Shown here piece after piece: positions 54,777 through 63,712 of a stretch of 64,000 nt of DNA. A program made the translations under genes and the position numbers. The notes beneath the pieces were generated by a model. It had not been told where the DNA came from, did no database searches, and saw only the letters and a program-made list of their open reading frames with translations. The stretch comes from Fibrobacter sp. (GTDB taxonomy: Bacteria; Fibrobacterota; Fibrobacteria; Fibrobacterales; Fibrobacteraceae): the NCBI GenBank assembly GCA_017503015.1, contig JAFVTX010000049.1, forward strand, positions 22,904 to 86,903, read 5' to 3'. Numbering within the stretch: position 1 is the stretch's first letter; the number at the start of each line of letters is the position of its first letter.

Positions 54777-56561
54777 TCACTTGCGGACCTGGACACTCCT
54801 TGTAGAGGAACCATTTCCATAACGCAGCACGTATGTCCCCTTAGAAAGTCCCCTACTGGCGGTGCTCCACAGGTTTTGCACGCCACCCTGGGCAGAAACA
54901 GTTCCGGACTTGAGCAAGTGACCATTTATGTCAAAAACTTGGTACTGGACAGGGCCCGACAAGGAATTCAACCGCAGGTTTTTCGCCACGGGAATCACTT
55001 CCGGGCACTGGGCATTGGAAGACGTCAACTTTATCCAGTCCACGTTAATGTAACTATCGTCAAAATGGACCCTGATGACATTATCCCCGGGAACAAGATT
55101 CAAGGTTCCGCTACCGTTGACTTCGGCATAGGCATTCCAGTCGTCGGGCGTGCTGGGAACATCCACCGCCACCTCTCCAGCCACATTGTCCGCAGATACC
55201 GTGAACCGGGCTTTATTCGCCGCCCCCGTGGCCGCACGAGCCACCACGCTGAACTGCCCTTCGCATCGAATAACCAGCGAATAGGCATACCACTCCCCTG
55301 CCATGGTGTAGCCCACACCGTAGCCGTCTGTTCCCACCTTCACGATACCGGCATCGTCTGAGCGGTAACCGGTGGCTTCGCTGTCATCGTTCAAGGCGCT
55401 GTAGCCAACACCCTCGCCGCCCGGCATGTAGTCTTCCATTTCAAGCTTGTATTCAACAGAGCCCCCGATACTAGAATTGCTAGAAGCAGGCTGTGCGGCG
55501 GAACTGCTGGTGGGGGTAGAGGCACTGCTGGCGGGGGGTGTAGAACCACCACTAGAAATCACAATGTCTCCACCATTTGGGACAGCATCGAAATAGATGT
55601 AGCCATCCTTGATGGAGGTCGTAATGGCCTTGCCGCCCTGGGTTCCGCTGGCAGCGGTCCAATTATTGTCGTTCTTTATACGGAGCGAAAGGGGATACTC
55701 GTATTTGGAAACATCATTGGCAATAGTATGGGTCAGCTTGACCGTAATGGAACTTCCGCTAGTAGATGCCGTTGCCGTACTAGCATTGCGTTCCTTGATG
55801 TACATGGCAACATGACCCATCGGAGCGACCCAGATTTTACTGTCATTTTGCTTGGCATACTGGAGGCCGTCTTCCATAGCACTTGCATTGGTCGGAGAGT
55901 AATTCGCATAGCCGTTTGTTCCCGTTGTAAAGCCATGGGTGAGGAACGCGACCCAGCCGCCTTGCTGAACGGCCGTTTGCATATTGCCCTTGAAATCGCT
56001 GGTACCATTACTGCCCGTCATCATCGCAGGGACTGCAGCCCAGTTGCTCGGGCCATTCTTACCCATAATACTAGAGCCAGAATTACAAATTCTTCCGACG
56101 ACATAATTCTGCAGGACCTGGGCATCGCCGGGAGTATTGCAGTTCGGGTATGCAAGCGTTACACAACCGTAGGGCTGCTGAATATTTTGGTTGATTTTTC
56201 CCTTGGATGAAGAAATCTCGTTAGCAGACATCGTTCCTTCGGGGTGGCTTTCGCTATGACTTGCGATTTCGTGACCGGCCGCGGCTAATTCCTTAACTCC
56301 ACTCCAGGTAAGCATCCCATTAATATTACCGCCCGCCCAATTGGTAACGATATTGAAAGTTGCCTTGTAACCGTACTTTTCAAACATGGGCATAGCGATA
56401 TCAACATCACTTTGCGGACCATCATCGAACGTGAAAGAAACTGCGGCTGTACGAAAGCCTGCCCAAGTACCGATTTCAACGGTTTGCGCTTCTGCTAGAC
56501 CCGCAAGGGATAGTGAGAACACCCAACCCACCGCCATTACAAAAGAAAGATTCTTTTTCAT
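54777..56561 (-). CDS. CE4 polysaccharide deacetylase with CBM6 and sorting-like tail
   Basis: 594 residues. Signal peptide (VMAVGWVFSLSLAGLAEA); CE4 domain (30-260) with SFTFDDGPQSDVDIAMPMFE (catalytic Asp pair), HEIASHSESHPEGT (metal His pair) and WVAFLTHGFTT; a Ser/Pro/Thr linker (about 340-365); a CBM6 (about 370-510: YKLEMEDYMPGGEGVGYSAL, YAYSLVIRCEGQFSVVARAA, NVIRVHFDDSYINVDWIKL); and a tail ending YVLRYGNGSSTRSVQVRK, like a type IX secretion signal. Likely an acetylxylan esterase or chitin-type deacetylase bound to plant cell wall (inference). Probably exported as one polypeptide. Confidence 0.92.
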   Translation of the reverse strand: MKKNLSFVMAVGWVFSLSLAGLAEAQTVEIGTWAGFRTAAVSFTFDDGPQSDVDIAMPMFEKYGYKATFNIVTNWAGGNINGMLTWSGVKELAAAGHEIASHSESHPEGTMSANEISSSKGKINQNIQQPYGCVTLAYPNCNTPGDAQVLQNYVVGRICNSGSSIMGKNGPSNWAAVPAMMTGSNGTSDFKGNMQTAVQQGGWVAFLTHGFTTGTNGYANYSPTNASAMEDGLQYAKQNDSKIWVAPMGHVAMYIKERNASTATASTSGSSITVKLTHTIANDVSKYEYPLSLRIKNDNNWTAASGTQGGKAITTSIKDGYIYFDAVPNGGDIVISSGGSTPPASSASTPTSSSAAQPASSNSSIGGSVEYKLEMEDYMPGGEGVGYSALNDDSEATGYRSDDAGIVKVGTDGYGVGYTMAGEWYAYSLVIRCEGQFSVVARAATGAANKARFTVSADNVAGEVAVDVPSTPDDWNAYAEVNGSGTLNLVPGDNVIRVHFDDSYINVDWIKLTSSNAQCPEVIPVAKNLRLNSLSGPVQYQVFDINGHLLKSGTVSAQGGVQNLWSTASRGLSKGTYVLRYGNGSSTRSVQVRK

Positions 56562-56672
56562 GGTTCACCTTTTGGTTATGTCTATTAAGTAAAGATACAT
56601 CCAATTTTGCAAAAAGGTGCAATCTTTTTTGTAAAATTTGGGATATATGCCCTTTTTTGCTATTTTTGGGCG

Positions 56673-58571
56673 GTGATTCAAATCCAGAACGTTTCCAAGT
56701 CATTCGGAGTCCAGGTCCTTTTGGACGGTGCAAGCCTGCTCATAGGCGACCACGAGCGGGTGGGCCTGGTGGGTCGTAACGGCTGCGGCAAATCGACGCT
56801 TTTCAAGATGATTCTCGGCCAGGAATGCCTGGACGGCGGAAACATCGACATTCCCAAGAAATACACCCTGGGCTACCTGCAGCAACATCTGAATTTTACA
56901 CACGCCACTGTACACGAAGAGGCCTGCAGCGTGTTGAAGCCCAACGAAGACGGCTGGCTAGAAAAACACAAGGTAGAGGCGATTCTCTTCGGTCTCGGTT
57001 TCGATGAAGAATCCATGCACAAGAGCCCCATGCTCCTGTCGGGCGGTTTCCAGATTCGCCTGAACCTGGCGAAAGTGCTGGCCGCAGAACCAGACATGCT
57101 GTTGCTGGACGAACCCACCAACTACCTGGACATCGTCTCCATGCGATGGCTCAGCCGTTTTTTGCGCAGCTGGAAAGGCGAAGTGCTACTGATTACCCAC
57201 GACCATCATTTTATGGACGAGGTCTGCACCCACACCGCAGGCATTTTCCGCCACAAAATCCGCAAGGTGAAGGGCTCCGTAGAAAAACTCCGGGAGACCA
57301 TCGCCGAAGAAGAGGAAGTGGCCCAGCGCACGCAAGAAAACGAGGCCAAGAAAAAGGAACAGCTGGAAAAAGTCATCGAGCGGTTCCGCTACAAGGCCGC
57401 GAAGGCCGCCATGGTGCAATCCAAGATCAAGGCAGCGGCAAAGCTTGCCACCGGCGAGCGGCTCACCCACGAGCGCAATCTGGAATTCAGCTTTACCGAG
57501 GCGGGATTCCCCGGCAAGAGAATGCTGCAAATCAAGGGGCTCTCGTTTGCATACCCGAACAAGGGCGAAGACGGCAACCTGCAGGGAATGGGTCCCGAAC
57601 TTATTACCGATTTGACCATGGAAGTTTTCAAGGGGGACCGCATTGCGGTCATCGGCCCCAACGGTCGCGGTAAAACGACGCTCCTGAACCTGATTGCCAA
57701 AGAGCTGCAGCCCACCGCAGGCGAAATCAGCTACAACCCGAACTTGCAGATAAACTATTTTGGGCAGACGAACATCAACCGCCTGAACCTGGACAACACC
57801 GTCGAAGAAGAAATCGCCTCGGCCATTGAAGAAGTCTCGCAAAAGAGCTGCGCCCGAGGGCTTGCGGGCCTTATGATGTTCAGTGGCGACGCCGCCTTGA
57901 AGAAGGTAAAGGTCCTGAGTGGTGGCGAGCGGAGCCGCGTTTTGCTGGGGAAGATTTTGGCCAGCGCCTGCAACATGCTGCTGCTGGACGAACCCACGAA
58001 CCACCTGGACATGGAATCTATCGAGAGCCTCATCGACGCCCTGGAAGATTACGAAGGAACCGCCCTGGTGGTAACCCACGACGAGGAACTTCTGCACGCC
58101 TTTGCCAACCGCCTTGTGGTTTTTGACGGCGGGACCTGCCGCATATTCGAAGGCACTTACGCCGACTTCCTGGAGAAGGTGGGCTGGGCCAGCGAAAAGA
58201 AACCCGGCGGCGCAAATTCTGCAAACATCAAGGTATCGAACATCGACGTGAAGGGCGACTCAGAGAATGCCGCGCCCAGCGCCAAAGAAGACCGCAAGGC
58301 CCGCGCCGACTACATCGCCGAACGCAGCAAGGTCATCAAGCCCCTGGAAAAGAAGCTTGCCAAAATCGAAGAAGATATCGCCAAGGCCGAAGCCCTGGGG
58401 GGCGAACTGGAAGCGAAGTTGGTAGCCGCCTCCGAAAACGGAGACGGCAATGCCATTACCGCCATCGCGAAAGACATGGACGACAACAAGAAAGTCGTGG
58501 ACAGCCTTTACGAAGACTGGGAAAAGACTTCCGCTGAACTGGAATCAGCGAAGGACCGTTACCCTATTTAG
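56673..58571 (+). CDS. ABC-F ATPase (EttA/Uup/YheS type)
   Basis: About 632 residues from GTG 56673 (IQIQNVSKSFG); the frame upstream of this lacks a start with a ribosome site. Two ABC domains with Walker A GRNGCGKST and GPNGRGKTT, signatures LLSGGFQIRLNLAKVL and VLSGGERSRVLLGKIL, and Walker B MLLLDEPTNYLD and MLLLDEPTNHLD. A charged linker (200-260) and a C-terminal coiled coil (YIAERSKVIKPLEKKLAKIE) are as in Uup-like ABC-F. No membrane helices. These proteins act on the ribosome or in DNA handling, some giving antibiotic protection. Which branch is not certain. Confidence 0.92.
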   Translation: MIQIQNVSKSFGVQVLLDGASLLIGDHERVGLVGRNGCGKSTLFKMILGQECLDGGNIDIPKKYTLGYLQQHLNFTHATVHEEACSVLKPNEDGWLEKHKVEAILFGLGFDEESMHKSPMLLSGGFQIRLNLAKVLAAEPDMLLLDEPTNYLDIVSMRWLSRFLRSWKGEVLLITHDHHFMDEVCTHTAGIFRHKIRKVKGSVEKLRETIAEEEEVAQRTQENEAKKKEQLEKVIERFRYKAAKAAMVQSKIKAAAKLATGERLTHERNLEFSFTEAGFPGKRMLQIKGLSFAYPNKGEDGNLQGMGPELITDLTMEVFKGDRIAVIGPNGRGKTTLLNLIAKELQPTAGEISYNPNLQINYFGQTNINRLNLDNTVEEEIASAIEEVSQKSCARGLAGLMMFSGDAALKKVKVLSGGERSRVLLGKILASACNMLLLDEPTNHLDMESIESLIDALEDYEGTALVVTHDEELLHAFANRLVVFDGGTCRIFEGTYADFLEKVGWASEKKPGGANSANIKVSNIDVKGDSENAAPSAKEDRKARADYIAERSKVIKPLEKKLAKIEEDIAKAEALGGELEAKLVAASENGDGNAITAIAKDMDDNKKVVDSLYEDWEKTSAELESAKDRYPI

Positions 58572-58626
58572 ACCGTTCGCGCTAAAAGTTATATCGCCTC
58601 TCTGGCATGCGCTCACTCTCGCAACC

Positions 58627-58648
58627 GCCCTCAATTAATATTGAGGGC
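58627..58648 (+). terminator. Terminator hairpin of the ABC-F gene
   Basis: GCCCTCAAT (58627-58635), loop TAAT, ATTGAGGGC (58640-58648), followed by TTTGTTG. A perfect 9-bp stem 56 bases after the ABC-F stop; it also stands 30 bases before the end of the converging fibro-slime gene. Confidence 0.75.
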
Positions 58649-58677
58649 TTTGTTGCTCACATTGAACCGCTTTATCC

Positions 58678-61600
58678 TTATTTCCCGCGACGAATGCCCA
58701 GGGTATAGACGTCTTCGTTCTTGCCCTCCACATTCTTTCCGGAATAAATCTTGACCTTGATTTTCGAGATGTAGGGGCCGGTACCGACCAGGCGGCCGTT
58801 TTCGCTGCGGGCGTTCCACTCAAAGAAAATGTTTCCCGGGTTCTCGAGGCAGTTGGACCTTGCCGGATTCGAAGCGTTATAGAAAACCTCTTTGTCGTTA
58901 CACCGCACCGTTCCCTTCGCCTTGTTCACAAAACTTCCCAGATGGGAGAAATAATATCCTTCCCATTCCATCTTGATTAACGAGAGAGCCGAATCCAGGT
59001 TGGCATCGCTGGGCAGGTTCGCAATCAGCGTGGTCGCCACCTCCCCCATGTTGAAACTCAGCAAGAAACCGGGCATGCCCAAGCTGTCTATCACGTCATG
59101 CACCGACATGTCCGTCGGCACAGAAACGGGGACAATGCTTTCCTTGTAGGGCCACTTTTCAAGGTCGCTTGAAATCGTTATCACCCCCGGCGACTTGATT
59201 TCGGTACGCTGTTCCCCTTCGATACGGACCTTGGGATTGTTCTTGTGTGCCTTGTTGCCACTGCGGTCTCCAAATACTCCGGGCACCAGCCGGACAGAAT
59301 CACCCACGACCGGCAGCACTCCCGAAGCGGACCGGCGGAAATAAACCTTGGCCACGTTGCCGTTACCGCGGATATCCCCTCCAGAAATCGACAAGGAATC
59401 CATAAAGTTCTTGCCACCCCTAAAGAACACGAAGGTAGATTCCGGATTCAGTTTTTCTATTTCCGTCCCTTCGCTCAGGTTAATGACCACCATGCTGCTG
59501 TTGTCGTTCACCGTCTGCACCATGGCACTCCGAATGACCGGAGCCACCTTGTCCTCGATGCCCGCCCTCATTATGAGCTTGACTTCGTCTCCGGAATCTT
59601 CATCGATGTAGGTATAGTGGTACTTCAATGTTCCCGAATAGACCTGGTCCGTAAGCCCAGTGAAAACATCTTTCCGCAGGCCCTTCTTGTCGAACAGCAC
59701 CAAAATAGAATCGTTTTTCACCAGGGGCCACACGTTTTTCATGCTAGAGACCTTATGCTCCTCGTCGCCGCCAAAAATCCAGGTCAAGGTATCGGGAACC
59801 ACGTCTTCGAAAGCCTTGCTAAAGTACATCACCAGGCTGTCGGGAATCCCGTTGCCGTCCACGTCAAACATCTGGGATTTTTTCACGATAGGCACGGGAG
59901 GTTCCTTGAAATGGATTTCCCGCCACACCAGCTGGTTTCCAATTCCAGGGCCCGACACGGTAAAGTAGGCGTCCACCATGGCGGAATCGCCAATGACGTA
60001 GAACTTCGCGTATCCGGCAGAATCCGTTTCAAGAGTGTCCACCAGTTCAAACTTTTCGTTCATAAAGCTGATGGGGAAATCTGAATGGAAAATCACCTTC
60101 TCCTTGCAGTTCACCTTGGTCAGGTCTTCCATCTCCCCGCAGGGGGTCTTGCCGAACAGCAGGGCGATTTGTAACGGAACCGTGTCCGGGTAGGCGGCAA
60201 AGGCCCAGAGGGTATCGTTCTTGCGGCCTTCGGCCCCGAGGGAGTCTCCCCGCAGGGTAAGCCCCTTGGAATCCATCAGCAGGGAATCGGACAAGTGGAA
60301 TACGTTTACAAAAGCGATGTCCGGCAGGGGGTATTCCGGCACCGTGAACTTGATAATCTGCTTTTGAGTCAAGTCAGAGGCCAGATAGCAGGTCAGCACA
60401 TAGTTACCGGGCATAAGGGTTCTCGAATTCACAAATGCGCTGGTATCTACCCAGAACCCCGCCATGTTTTCGTTGATAAAAATACCACCGTAATTCAGTC
60501 CCGGTTCCAAGAGAACTCCTTCCATAGGCAGGCTACCGCCTGTCAGGCGGAAAATGGACTGGGCAACTGTGGTATCGATTTTTGTTATGCTGGACACGTC
60601 GCAACTAAGGGACTCGTCCATCAGCAACTGCAAGAGTTCGTACTCGATAATGCCATTGTCGTTTTTCTTTTCTACCGGGAAATACGTCTTCTGGGTCTGC
60701 AGGTTAATGGAGGTACGCATCTTGAAGTTGGAACCGGTAGCGTTACGCTCCGAGAAGAAAATATGGAAGGGGTATTCCTCGCCTTCGGTGAGTTTAAGGG
60801 TATCCAGGTTCACGGCCCCTTCTTCGGGGTTGTGGCAACCACCGATATCCACCACCAGCTTGTTGTTGATGTACACCCACACGTCATCGTCACCGCGGAA
60901 CTCGAAATACTGCCCCTTGATATACTTGAAACTCGCCGTGATCTTCATGGAGAAACTGTAGTTGTGCTTGCAGCCCTGGATATCGTGATCGTATTTCGGA
61001 TTCTTGACGGTCCTTGCGGAATCCAGATATTCCAAATCGTCTATCGGGTAGAAACCCGGATTCACGGGATCGTTGCAATCGTTGGGGTTGGTAATGTCCG
61101 CAAGCCAGAAACCTTCTTCATCCAACTTCAGGTCAATATCGCGACACACCGCATTGGTGTATTTTTTGCCGGCCTTGTCGCTGGCCACTACTTCGGGGAC
61201 AAACCAGCGTTCAATCTCGCGGGCTGCCGAACAAATCGCCCAGGGAAATTCCGTAGAATCCACCCGCACCGGATGTCCGTTTACCAGTTCCGGCTTCACC
61301 ATACCCTTCGCCACACCGCCGCAGGTCTTGAGCGTATCGAGCTTGCCGTCCTTGTAATCGTAGACCTTCGTGTAGTCATTGCCACCGTAGATTCCGCCAA
61401 AGTCCACGTCTATGCTGTCGGCAAAGGATTCTCCCGCCCAGTCCAGCACCATGGCCGAAATCTTCAAGGTCGGGCAAATTCCCAGGCGACCCGGGAACTT
61501 TTCGCTGAACCTGGGGCCGCTACTGGACAGCGGGTAAGGGTAAACCCAGACCGTATCGTGGAGAGCCATCATGGAATCCAAAGAAATCGGGGTCCCGAGA

Positions 61601-62958
61601 CCGTTGCCCTCGCCCATGGTTCCTTCCAGGCTGTAGTTATCCAGCCCGAAGGTCTGCTTAAAGTGAACATCCCAGCTTTCCGCATGCTTGTAATAGGTGC
61701 CCTGGTACCAGCCGCAAGTATCCGTCTGGGTGGAATCGTAAGGATTCGCTCCCACCGGACCCATCTTGATGGTATCGTTTTCCACAATCATCGAGGGCGT
61801 CATGTTGTCCCAAGGGCTCATCAGGCGAACCACCTTGGGCTCCGGCGGAGTGAACTGCAAATCAAGCCGGCCTTCGCTAGAAGTATAGAGCCAGCTCTCG
61901 TAGACACCCAGCGGGAACAGCGTCGACGCCTGCGGACGCTGGGCGTCCGAGAAATACACCACCTGGGGCCATTCGTTCTGACGGCGGTAAATATTGAACA
62001 GGGCCGACGGGGAACCCCAATTTGCGGACTTGACTGTCGCCGGTGCAAAATCGTAGTGGTACCAGTAAGGGTAAGAATCCTTCTCAGTCGCGACGGGATT
62101 GTTCAAGATGTTATTGCCGACGGAAATATACACCGCACTGTCGCGGAAGCTGGTGTTGGTCCTCCAGGGGTGGTAGATGTGCAACACGTAGGTCGAATCG
62201 AAACAGGTCCCGAGACTCCCTATGGAGTAAGTAACCTTCGGCGTCGCAGCCGTTCCGTCTACAAAAATCGTGTCGTGGCCATTCAAATGCGTGCCCAGGT
62301 CCAGCACACCTTTTGCAGGTGTAGTCATGTAGGGAGTCAAGTGCCGCATAAAAAATCCAGACTGCAACGGATTCCGCTTCATCACCGCTGGCGACAACGC
62401 CGCATAGAACCAGCCGCACTTGGTGGCATCGTCCATGGCAAAGCGCATCATCACCGTATCCTTGGCAAGAACCAGGTCGGGCAAAGCCTTGTTTCCCCAG
62501 GGACTCTTGAACCAAACCATCTTGGAACCCGGAGCCACAAAGGAAACCGTGTACGACATGTCCGTCGTATTCGTGTAGAGCCAGAGCTCCTTTTCAACTC
62601 CGAAGAGCGGGACAATCTTTATATTACCAGCTTCGGTCCAAGCCACCTTGTTATTGTTGTTGAAATTCTGGTCGGCAGTATTAGGGTAAATCGCGACGCT
62701 GAAAGTCTCCCACTCCTGAAAACCGGAGACATCCTTGCTCCAGGTATAGCTGAACCAGCCATCGCCCTCGTCGGTCATGATGGTCTTCGATGAAGAACCG
62801 TATTCCGCATTGTAGTTGGAAGTTCCGCCCAGTATGTGCAATGCATACCCGGATTTCGAGGCGTCGTTACGCCAGGGTGATTGAATATGCACCGTAAGGT
62901 TGGCGAAAGAACAGACTGCCGCCACCAGCAAAAACAAGCCTAGAAGCTTTTTTCCCAT
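58678..62958 (-). CDS. Giant exported fibro-slime domain protein
   Basis: About 1426 residues from ATG 62958 (GGGACG upstream; a GTG at 62970 is also in frame). Signal peptide MGKKLLGLFLLVAAVCSFA. The N-terminal half (20-580) has repeated beta-rich modules starting like TVHIQSPWRNDASKSGYALH, each with a KMVWFKSPWG-type element (the motif SPW recurs about four times). Residues about 590-760 are a fibro-slime domain: FSMKITASFKYIKGQYFEFR, GDDDVWVYINNKLVVDIGGC, YPFHIFFSERNATGSNFKM. The C-terminal half is Ig-like/FN3-like and ends VYTLGIRRGK. Fibro-slime proteins form surface or adhesive structures in Fibrobacter, probably for attachment to cellulose (inference). Confidence 0.88.
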   Translation of the reverse strand: MGKKLLGLFLLVAAVCSFANLTVHIQSPWRNDASKSGYALHILGGTSNYNAEYGSSSKTIMTDEGDGWFSYTWSKDVSGFQEWETFSVAIYPNTADQNFNNNNKVAWTEAGNIKIVPLFGVEKELWLYTNTTDMSYTVSFVAPGSKMVWFKSPWGNKALPDLVLAKDTVMMRFAMDDATKCGWFYAALSPAVMKRNPLQSGFFMRHLTPYMTTPAKGVLDLGTHLNGHDTIFVDGTAATPKVTYSIGSLGTCFDSTYVLHIYHPWRTNTSFRDSAVYISVGNNILNNPVATEKDSYPYWYHYDFAPATVKSANWGSPSALFNIYRRQNEWPQVVYFSDAQRPQASTLFPLGVYESWLYTSSEGRLDLQFTPPEPKVVRLMSPWDNMTPSMIVENDTIKMGPVGANPYDSTQTDTCGWYQGTYYKHAESWDVHFKQTFGLDNYSLEGTMGEGNGLGTPISLDSMMALHDTVWVYPYPLSSSGPRFSEKFPGRLGICPTLKISAMVLDWAGESFADSIDVDFGGIYGGNDYTKVYDYKDGKLDTLKTCGGVAKGMVKPELVNGHPVRVDSTEFPWAICSAAREIERWFVPEVVASDKAGKKYTNAVCRDIDLKLDEEGFWLADITNPNDCNDPVNPGFYPIDDLEYLDSARTVKNPKYDHDIQGCKHNYSFSMKITASFKYIKGQYFEFRGDDDVWVYINNKLVVDIGGCHNPEEGAVNLDTLKLTEGEEYPFHIFFSERNATGSNFKMRTSINLQTQKTYFPVEKKNDNGIIEYELLQLLMDESLSCDVSSITKIDTTVAQSIFRLTGGSLPMEGVLLEPGLNYGGIFINENMAGFWVDTSAFVNSRTLMPGNYVLTCYLASDLTQKQIIKFTVPEYPLPDIAFVNVFHLSDSLLMDSKGLTLRGDSLGAEGRKNDTLWAFAAYPDTVPLQIALLFGKTPCGEMEDLTKVNCKEKVIFHSDFPISFMNEKFELVDTLETDSAGYAKFYVIGDSAMVDAYFTVSGPGIGNQLVWREIHFKEPPVPIVKKSQMFDVDGNGIPDSLVMYFSKAFEDVVPDTLTWIFGGDEEHKVSSMKNVWPLVKNDSILVLFDKKGLRKDVFTGLTDQVYSGTLKYHYTYIDEDSGDEVKLIMRAGIEDKVAPVIRSAMVQTVNDNSSMVVINLSEGTEIEKLNPESTFVFFRGGKNFMDSLSISGGDIRGNGNVAKVYFRRSASGVLPVVGDSVRLVPGVFGDRSGNKAHKNNPKVRIEGEQRTEIKSPGVITISSDLEKWPYKESIVPVSVPTDMSVHDVIDSLGMPGFLLSFNMGEVATTLIANLPSDANLDSALSLIKMEWEGYYFSHLGSFVNKAKGTVRCNDKEVFYNASNPARSNCLENPGNIFFEWNARSENGRLVGTGPYISKIKVKIYSGKNVEGKNEDVYTLGIRRGK

Positions 62959-63097
62959 TACACGTCCCACAAAAATTTAGAACAAAAGATAGTAAAATAG
63001 TGGTTAAGTTGTAGGTGGTAGGGCCGCAGGGGACAAGAGGTTCGTGGTGGGAGGCTCGGGATGTAGTGTGGTGTGAAGTGTGAGATGTGTCCTGAAA

Positions 63098-63295
63098 GCC
63101 GAACGATCGCCCGTGAGCCGTAATAGTCAGGCGCAAGCTGGCTATGAGTGCGAGAGTGAGGCGATTCCGGAGCTTCACGTACGCAAGGGAGCCGAACGGT
63201 CGCCCGTGAGCCGTAATAGCCAGGCGTAAGCTGGCTATGAAGGCGAGAGTGAGGCGATTCCGGAGCTTCACGTGCGCAAGGGAGCCGAACGGTCG
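63098..63295. repeat. 93-bp tandem repeat, 2.1 copies
   Basis: The word GCCGAACG(A/G)TCG starts at 63098, 63191 and 63284, a period of exactly 93. The first two units differ at only a few positions (for example AATAGTCAGGCGCAAG against AATAGCCAGGCGTAAG) and each contains GGCGATTCCGGAGCTTCACG. The third copy is cut after about 12 bases. Confidence 0.92.
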
Positions 63296-63393
63296 TTAAA
63301 AGGGGTAGGCCTCCCCCTGGCTCGCACGCTGTCGCTCGCCACCCCCTCGTGCGTCGGGGGCAGCCCGTCACGGGCTCGGGTCCGGCAAGGAGG

Positions 63394-63411
63394 TGCCCGC
63401 CTGCGCGGGCA
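63394..63411. repeat. REP-like palindrome
   Basis: TGCCCGC (63394-63400), loop CTGC, GCGGGCA (63405-63411), then TGACAAC. It lies 16 bases before the rRNA terminator, so it is just past the end of the rRNA transcript. Confidence 0.88.
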
Positions 63412-63426
63412 TGACAACGCGGGCAC

Positions 63427-63463
63427 AAAAAAAGCCCCGCTCGCCGTTTACGGCAAGCGGGGC
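63427..63463 (-). terminator. Terminator of the rRNA operon
   Basis: On the minus strand a 13-bp stem GCCCCGCTTGCCG/CGGCGAGCGGGGC (one G-U pair) with loop TAAA is followed by seven T. It lies six bases after the 5S gene. Confidence 0.92.
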
Positions 63464-63468
63464 GAGAA

Positions 63469-63582
<114 letters not shown>

Positions 63583-63712
63583 ACATACACAGCCGGCAGG
63601 GTCCGTAAGGGACCTGAAGAACGAACCTATCGGAAAGCGTCGAGGTGACCTTGCGTCCCCGACGATGGATCCGGGCTGCCCACGCGGCGCGGAACTGAAT
63701 CGTTGAAAGAAG

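Larger units (their letters stand above)
62971..63426. other. Gene-free region between fibro-slime gene and rRNA genes
   Basis: About 455 bases without a credible gene. It holds a 93-bp tandem repeat (63098-63295), a GC-rich stretch with short hairpins (GCCCGTCACGGGC near 63363), and a REP-like palindrome (63394-63411). The frames open here only because the repeat unit is a multiple of three. Confidence 0.75.

Noticed and set aside
60295..62793. Plus-strand open frame of 832 codons
   Set aside because: Antisense to the fibro-slime gene, which has a signal peptide and recognisable domain. No motif in the product.
63098..63295. CRISPR array suggested by regular repeats
   Set aside because: The 93-bp units are contiguous without spacers and only about two copies exist; no cas gene is present.
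63590..63712. tRNA gene between 5S and 23S
   Set aside because: No CCA-like end, TTC loop or cloverleaf could be found in this spacer; tRNAs usually lie between 16S and 23S anyway.
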